Source of the DNA: CAZJUO01 sp964549245
Lineage (GTDB): Bacteria; Patescibacteriota; Patescibacteriia; UBA10025; JAHIVO01
DNA: 9,316 bases
Reading direction: 5' to 3'
NCBI GenBank assembly: GCA_964549245.1
Contig: CAZJUO010000048.1
Span: 1-9,316, forward strand
The translations under genes were made by a program, and so were the position numbers. This document shows positions 6,822 to 9,316 of this stretch, one piece after another (position 1 is the first letter of the stretch; the number at the start of each line of letters is the position of its first letter). The notes beneath the pieces are model-generated. The model searched no databases, was not told the origin of the DNA, and saw nothing but the letters and a program-made list of their open reading frames with translations.

Positions 6822-8189
6822 TTAAATACCCAATGAATTATTTAATGAATTAACGGAACTAAATTCCTCCATGAGGATAGTAGGTTGTTTTTCACTTTGG
6901 CGCTTGCGAATAACCTCTGCTACCGGTAAATTGTCTTCCATACTCTGCCGGCCAATATCTAGGTAAAGCTTATAAACCGGCGATTGCTTCCATGATTGAA
7001 TGCCCTTCATTTTTACATCCCACGAGTCCTCTTCCAAAAGGTCAATCTTCTCAAGGATTTTTTCAGCCGTTTCCGACGGGCTATTTCCCATTCGGCGGAA
7101 CTCTTGTAAATCAATATCGCCCAGTTCTTCGACCGGTCCCATGGGCTGTATCGGCTGCTTCACATCCGTTACCTGGGGCCGCTGCGCCTGCCTATCAATA
7201 GAAACCCGTCTGGGCATAGCCCGTTCTGATTGTTTATACAATTGACGCGTCTCTTCTGCCGATATCTGCTCTGTGCCTTCAACAGGTTGTGTGGGCGCTG
7301 GCGCGGGTTCTTTTGGCTCTGGCGTCACCGCATAGGCTATTTCCTGTTTGGGTAAGGAAGATTCTTTTTTGGGCATTCCTGTCGGCTCTTTGGCGGGTGA
7401 TGGTTGGGCAGTAGGTTGCTGGGGTGGTTCAGTGGGTTTGGGGGGAATGTGCTGCCTATCATCAACTGACTCTTTTTGCTGACCGGGCCGCGGCACATAG
7501 GAAGGCGGGGCTGAAGCGTACATAGTCTTTTGCTGCTGGTGTTCCGCCTCTTGCTCCAGAGCCTGTGGCTTCATAAATCGAGACGGCTTTTCTTTTGAGG
7601 GAAATTCTTCACCCGATACTTTTGATCGCAATGAATCCAGCATGGCCGTTACTGTAGCCGCCTGCTCTTCGGACAGCTCCAAGCCGCCTATCTTACTCGG
7701 CCGTTTCAGGACCTCTTTTGTTTCCAGGCTGTCGCGGATGTCTTTCAATCGCGATTCCGCCACTTTGAAAAAGCGTTTATTCATTATTTCAGAATCGAAA
7801 TGCAAATCCGACTTAGCGAGAATGGAGGCTATCTGATTGTTATAATCGTCTGCTTTGGCGCTTTTCTTTTCAGCCATCATATTGGCCAGTGCTTGCGAAT
7901 GCTGCAGTATCTCTTCCTCATCCTCCGGATCCATATAAAAAGCGGCTTTGGCAGAACCGGAAACCGGGGACTGTGGTTTCAGGCTGTGGGGCGGAGCGGC
8001 TGGTGGTGCATTGCGCTGCGGCGCTTCCTTAGCTTGTGGCACATCAGGCGAAGATTGCGGCGGCTGTTTTTTGACCACCGGAGTATAATCAACAACACGG
8101 CCGTCTTCAACTTTTTTATACGAGCCGTTTTTATCTTTAATGATAAAACCGTTAGTAACGGTATTATCTTCTGATGGTGCGGTAGCCAT
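6822..8189 (-). CDS. Large, mostly disordered cytoplasmic protein of unknown function
   Basis: I do not recognise a named family in this 455-residue protein. It has no signal peptide, membrane helix or cysteine. Residues 14-37 (FIIKDKNGSYKKVEDGRVVDY) look like a small beta hairpin. Residues 40-80 are Pro/Gln-rich. Residues 85-195 are charged and helical. Residues 200-350 are very rich in Pro, Gln, Glu and Lys and should be disordered. Residues 355-445 form a compact helical block (DIDLQEFRRMG, KILEKIDLLEEDSWDVK, SWKQSPVYKLYLDIGRQSM, VAEVIRKRQSEKQPTI) that looks like the conserved part. The gene lies 6 bases after the ATP-grasp gene and 5 bases before the PrgI-like gene, so it probably serves the secretion apparatus, for example as a cytoplasmic adaptor or regulator that meets partners through its C-terminal block. 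This is inferred from position only. Start: ATG without a Shine-Dalgarno. Confidence 0.8.
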   Translation of the reverse strand: MATAPSEDNTVTNGFIIKDKNGSYKKVEDGRVVDYTPVVKKQPPQSSPDVPQAKEAPQRNAPPAAPPHSLKPQSPVSGSAKAAFYMDPEDEEEILQHSQALANMMAEKKSAKADDYNNQIASILAKSDLHFDSEIMNKRFFKVAESRLKDIRDSLETKEVLKRPSKIGGLELSEEQAATVTAMLDSLRSKVSGEEFPSKEKPSRFMKPQALEQEAEHQQQKTMYASAPPSYVPRPGQQKESVDDRQHIPPKPTEPPQQPTAQPSPAKEPTGMPKKESSLPKQEIAYAVTPEPKEPAPAPTQPVEGTEQISAEETRQLYKQSERAMPRRVSIDRQAQRPQVTDVKQPIQPMGPVEELGDIDLQEFRRMGNSPSETAEKILEKIDLLEEDSWDVKMKGIQSWKQSPVYKLYLDIGRQSMEDNLPVAEVIRKRQSEKQPTILMEEFSSVNSLNNSLGI

Positions 8190-8195
8190 AAATAA

Positions 8196-9143
8196 CTATA
8201 AGGTGGTTATTGGTCGGGTCTGCACTATATAAAATTTTCCTTTTTCCAGGGCCCATTCAATGTCCTGGGGTTTTTTGTAATGTTGCTCAATTTTTTTACA
8301 CAGCTTTGCCAGTTCAATGATTTGTTTGCCCGTTAAAACCTGCTTTTCTTGATCGGACTTTTTTACCGATGTTACCTTTGTGCCTGGTTCCGAGGGTTTT
8401 CTAACGATCATTTTTTCCTGGTGGGCTATATTAATATCCAGTATCGAATTGTCTTCTTTATCTATGACATAGGTATCGGGTGTAATCATCCCAGAAACGA
8501 TAGCTTCTCCCAGGCCCAAACCCGCTTCGATAACCATTTGGTTCTTATCTTTGGTGACGGGGTGGACCGTAAAACAGACGCCTGATTTTTCGGAATTGAC
8601 CATTTTTTGCACCACCACACCCACACTGACCCTTTTTTTATGCAATTTTTTTTCAAAGCGGTAAAAAATTGCCCGCTGGGTGAATAAAGACGACCAGCAC
8701 TTTTTAATGGTCCTATAGAGCGTGGTCCTATTGATATATAAGTACGTTTCCAATTCCCCAGCCCACGAAGCAATAGACGAGTCCTCTGCGGTGGCTGACG
8801 AACGCACTGCCACATAAGGAGCGCGTAAGGCGCTAAAAGCGGCGGCCACCTCTTTTTTAATATCGGCTGGAAACGTTGCGTCGTGTATCAAGTCCCGAAT
8901 TTCATTTGAAAACCTGTCAACCGAAGCCATGTCCTGATGGTTAAGTCTGTCAAGTTCTGCATCAATCTCCACATTGATATCTGTTTCTTTTAAAAACTGA
9001 TCAAAAGCTCCGGATAGCACTACAAAACCGGATGGTACGGGTATGCCTGTAGCAGTTAATTCGCCCAAATTAGCTCCTTTTCCGCCAGCAACGGCAACGC
9101 TTTTGGCTGATAGTTTATTGAATGGAAGTACAAATTGTTTCAT
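8196..9143 (-). CDS. Stand-alone ATP-grasp domain protein, PEP synthase / PPDK N-terminal type
   Basis: The 315 residues correspond to the nucleotide-binding N-terminal domain of PEP synthase, pyruvate phosphate dikinase and rifampicin phosphotransferase. Visible motifs are GGKGANLGEL (20-29, K22), YVAVRSSATAED (110-121, R114), SWAGELETYL (126-135), KSGVCFTVHPV (186-196), IEAGLGLGEAIVSG (205-218) with PDTYVID after it, and DIEWAL...VQTRPITTL (294-315; E296, Q308, R310). The ATP-binding set looks complete. The domain ends exactly where these enzymes continue into the phosphohistidine swivel domain and the catalytic barrel, and neither follows. It may therefore transfer phosphate to a separately encoded swivel protein or have another role. 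The ATG at 9143 is preferred: it has AGGA upstream and the protein then begins as the family does. A TTG at 9185 would add 14 residues but lies only about 12 bases from the predicted transcription start. It is the first gene of the operon, and its stop is TAG. Confidence 0.88.
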   Translation of the reverse strand: MKQFVLPFNKLSAKSVAVAGGKGANLGELTATGIPVPSGFVVLSGAFDQFLKETDINVEIDAELDRLNHQDMASVDRFSNEIRDLIHDATFPADIKKEVAAAFSALRAPYVAVRSSATAEDSSIASWAGELETYLYINRTTLYRTIKKCWSSLFTQRAIFYRFEKKLHKKRVSVGVVVQKMVNSEKSGVCFTVHPVTKDKNQMVIEAGLGLGEAIVSGMITPDTYVIDKEDNSILDINIAHQEKMIVRKPSEPGTKVTSVKKSDQEKQVLTGKQIIELAKLCKKIEQHYKKPQDIEWALEKGKFYIVQTRPITTL

Positions 9144-9154
9144 CAAATCATTAA

Positions 9155-9158
9155 TCCT
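9155..9158 (-). promoter_or_regulatory. Ribosome binding site of the ATP-grasp gene
   Basis: AGGA (within TTAGGATT on the minus strand) ends 11 bases before the ATG at 9143. The spacing is somewhat long, but no comparable site precedes the upstream in-frame TTG at 9185, so it helps to decide the start. The same AGGA lies 3 bases before an out-of-frame ATG (9151) that opens a two-codon frame ending in TGA over the main ATG. Confidence 0.5.
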
Positions 9159-9203
9159 AAGTGATTTTAAAAATGAGCGGATCAAGGTAATTTTAGTGAC
9201 TGT

Positions 9204-9232
9204 ATTATAGCATATTTTTAGCGTAAAATCAA
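9204..9232 (-). promoter_or_regulatory. Sigma70-type promoter of the operon
   Basis: On the minus strand, TTGATT (9227-9232; four of six consensus bases) is followed after exactly 17 bases by a perfect TATAAT (9204-9209). A TG one base before the -10 makes it an extended -10 element (TGCTATAAT). Transcription would begin near 9197-9200, giving a leader of roughly 55 bases before the ATG at 9143. No equally good promoter is visible between the later genes, so this one probably drives the whole set. Confidence 0.8.
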
Positions 9233-9316
9233 ACTAACCAAATTTCAAAATACTAATATCAATGTTTAGTCCACGATGATATTCAGCATTAAGGTATTAG
9301 CTCTTTAATGTTCTCA

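Larger units (their letters stand above)
1..9143 (-). other. Type IV secretion-like operon (nine genes, continues beyond the left edge)
   Basis: Nine same-strand genes follow one another with gaps of 6, 5, 6, 2, 18, 21, 19 and 24 bases. There is no internal terminator-like hairpin or good promoter. The first five are cytoplasmic or inner-membrane proteins; the last four are exported or surface-anchored. Most starts lack a Shine-Dalgarno and lie just after the previous stop, so translation is probably coupled, especially where the gap is 6 bases or less. Confidence 0.8.
9144..9316. other. AT-rich non-coding region upstream of the operon
   Basis: These 173 bases hold the operon promoter and leader, and no gene is supported on either strand. 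Upstream of the promoter are two short inverted repeats: AATATCA/TGATATT (9255-9261 with 9277-9283, 15-base spacing) and CATTAA/TTAATG (9287-9292 with 9305-9310). They could be operator half-sites or the remains of a hairpin at the end of a neighbouring gene, but in DNA this AT-rich they could also be chance. No T-run typical of an intrinsic terminator follows them. Confidence 0.5.

Noticed and set aside
8196..8210. Anti-Shine-Dalgarno-like ACCACCTTA just before the 455-aa gene
   Set aside because: These bases encode the last residues (Thr-Thr-Leu) of the ATP-grasp protein, in its conserved-type ending, so the likeness is probably chance.
8486..8815. Minus-strand open frame of 109 codons inside the ATP-grasp gene
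   Set aside because: It is in another frame of a gene with well-conserved motifs, and its Trp/Lys/Arg-rich translation has no domain character.
8196..9185. Longer ATP-grasp protein starting at TTG 9185
   Set aside because: No ribosome site precedes it, it lies about 12 bases from the predicted transcription start, and the added 14 residues do not fit the family N-terminus. The ATG at 9143 fits better.
9255..9310. Inverted repeats as a terminator or operator
   Set aside because: The stems are only 6-7 bases of AT-rich sequence with long loops and no T-run. They are mentioned as part of the upstream region only.
1..9316. CRISPR array, tRNA or rRNA gene, insertion sequence or toxin-antitoxin pair
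   Set aside because: No regularly spaced repeats, cloverleaf-like segments, transposase motifs or terminal inverted repeats were seen on either strand. Almost all sequence is occupied by the nine genes.

Overview
The window looks like a piece of a Patescibacteria / Candidate Phyla Radiation genome, most like Parcubacteria in style. This is inferred from the proteins, since no marker gene is present. The signs are signal-peptide-bearing pilin-like proteins with an 'IPG ... GAAGxxAxVMIVxGGIQY' core, a PrgI-type membrane protein beside a TraC-like protein and a VirB4 ATPase, membrane-anchored surface proteins with Asn/Thr-rich linkers, and a stand-alone ATP-grasp domain of the PEP-synthase type. 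The standard genetic code fits: every gene is open with TGA read as stop.

All nine genes lie on the minus strand and read from right to left. Gaps are only 2 to 24 bases and no internal terminator is visible, so this is almost certainly one operon. A clear sigma70-type promoter (9204-9232) and a short leader precede the first gene. In transcription order the genes are: a stand-alone ATP-grasp (PPDK_N-like) protein (8196-9143); a large, mostly disordered cytoplasmic protein with a conserved-looking C-terminal helical segment (6822-8189); a PrgI-family two-helix membrane protein (6397-6816); a TraC/VirB4 N-terminal-like protein (5710-6390); a VirB4 ATPase (3821-5707); a single-pass membrane protein with a possible NTF2/VirB8-like outer domain (3107-3802); a VirB2/TrbC-like pilin-type protein with a very large Cys-rich C-terminal domain (1865-3085); a membrane-anchored TolB/WD40-like beta-propeller (577-1845); and the start of a second pilin-type protein with an N-terminal Cys-rich segment (552 to the left edge and beyond).

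Together these form a Gram-positive-like type IV secretion / conjugation-type apparatus. PrgI and VirB4, with the TraC-like protein, would be the inner-membrane energy module. The 231-aa protein is a candidate VirB8/TcpC-like scaffold. The two pilin-like proteins and the propeller would be the exposed parts. No VirD4 coupling protein, relaxase, VirB6 or peptidoglycan hydrolase is visible here; they may lie past the left edge or elsewhere. Whether the machine moves DNA, secretes proteins or builds a surface appendage cannot be decided from this window.

The most distinctive points are the pilin-like protein with 22 cysteines after its second membrane helix, its neighbour with the cysteines on the opposite side of the same core, and the ATP-grasp domain at the head of the operon without its usual partner domains.
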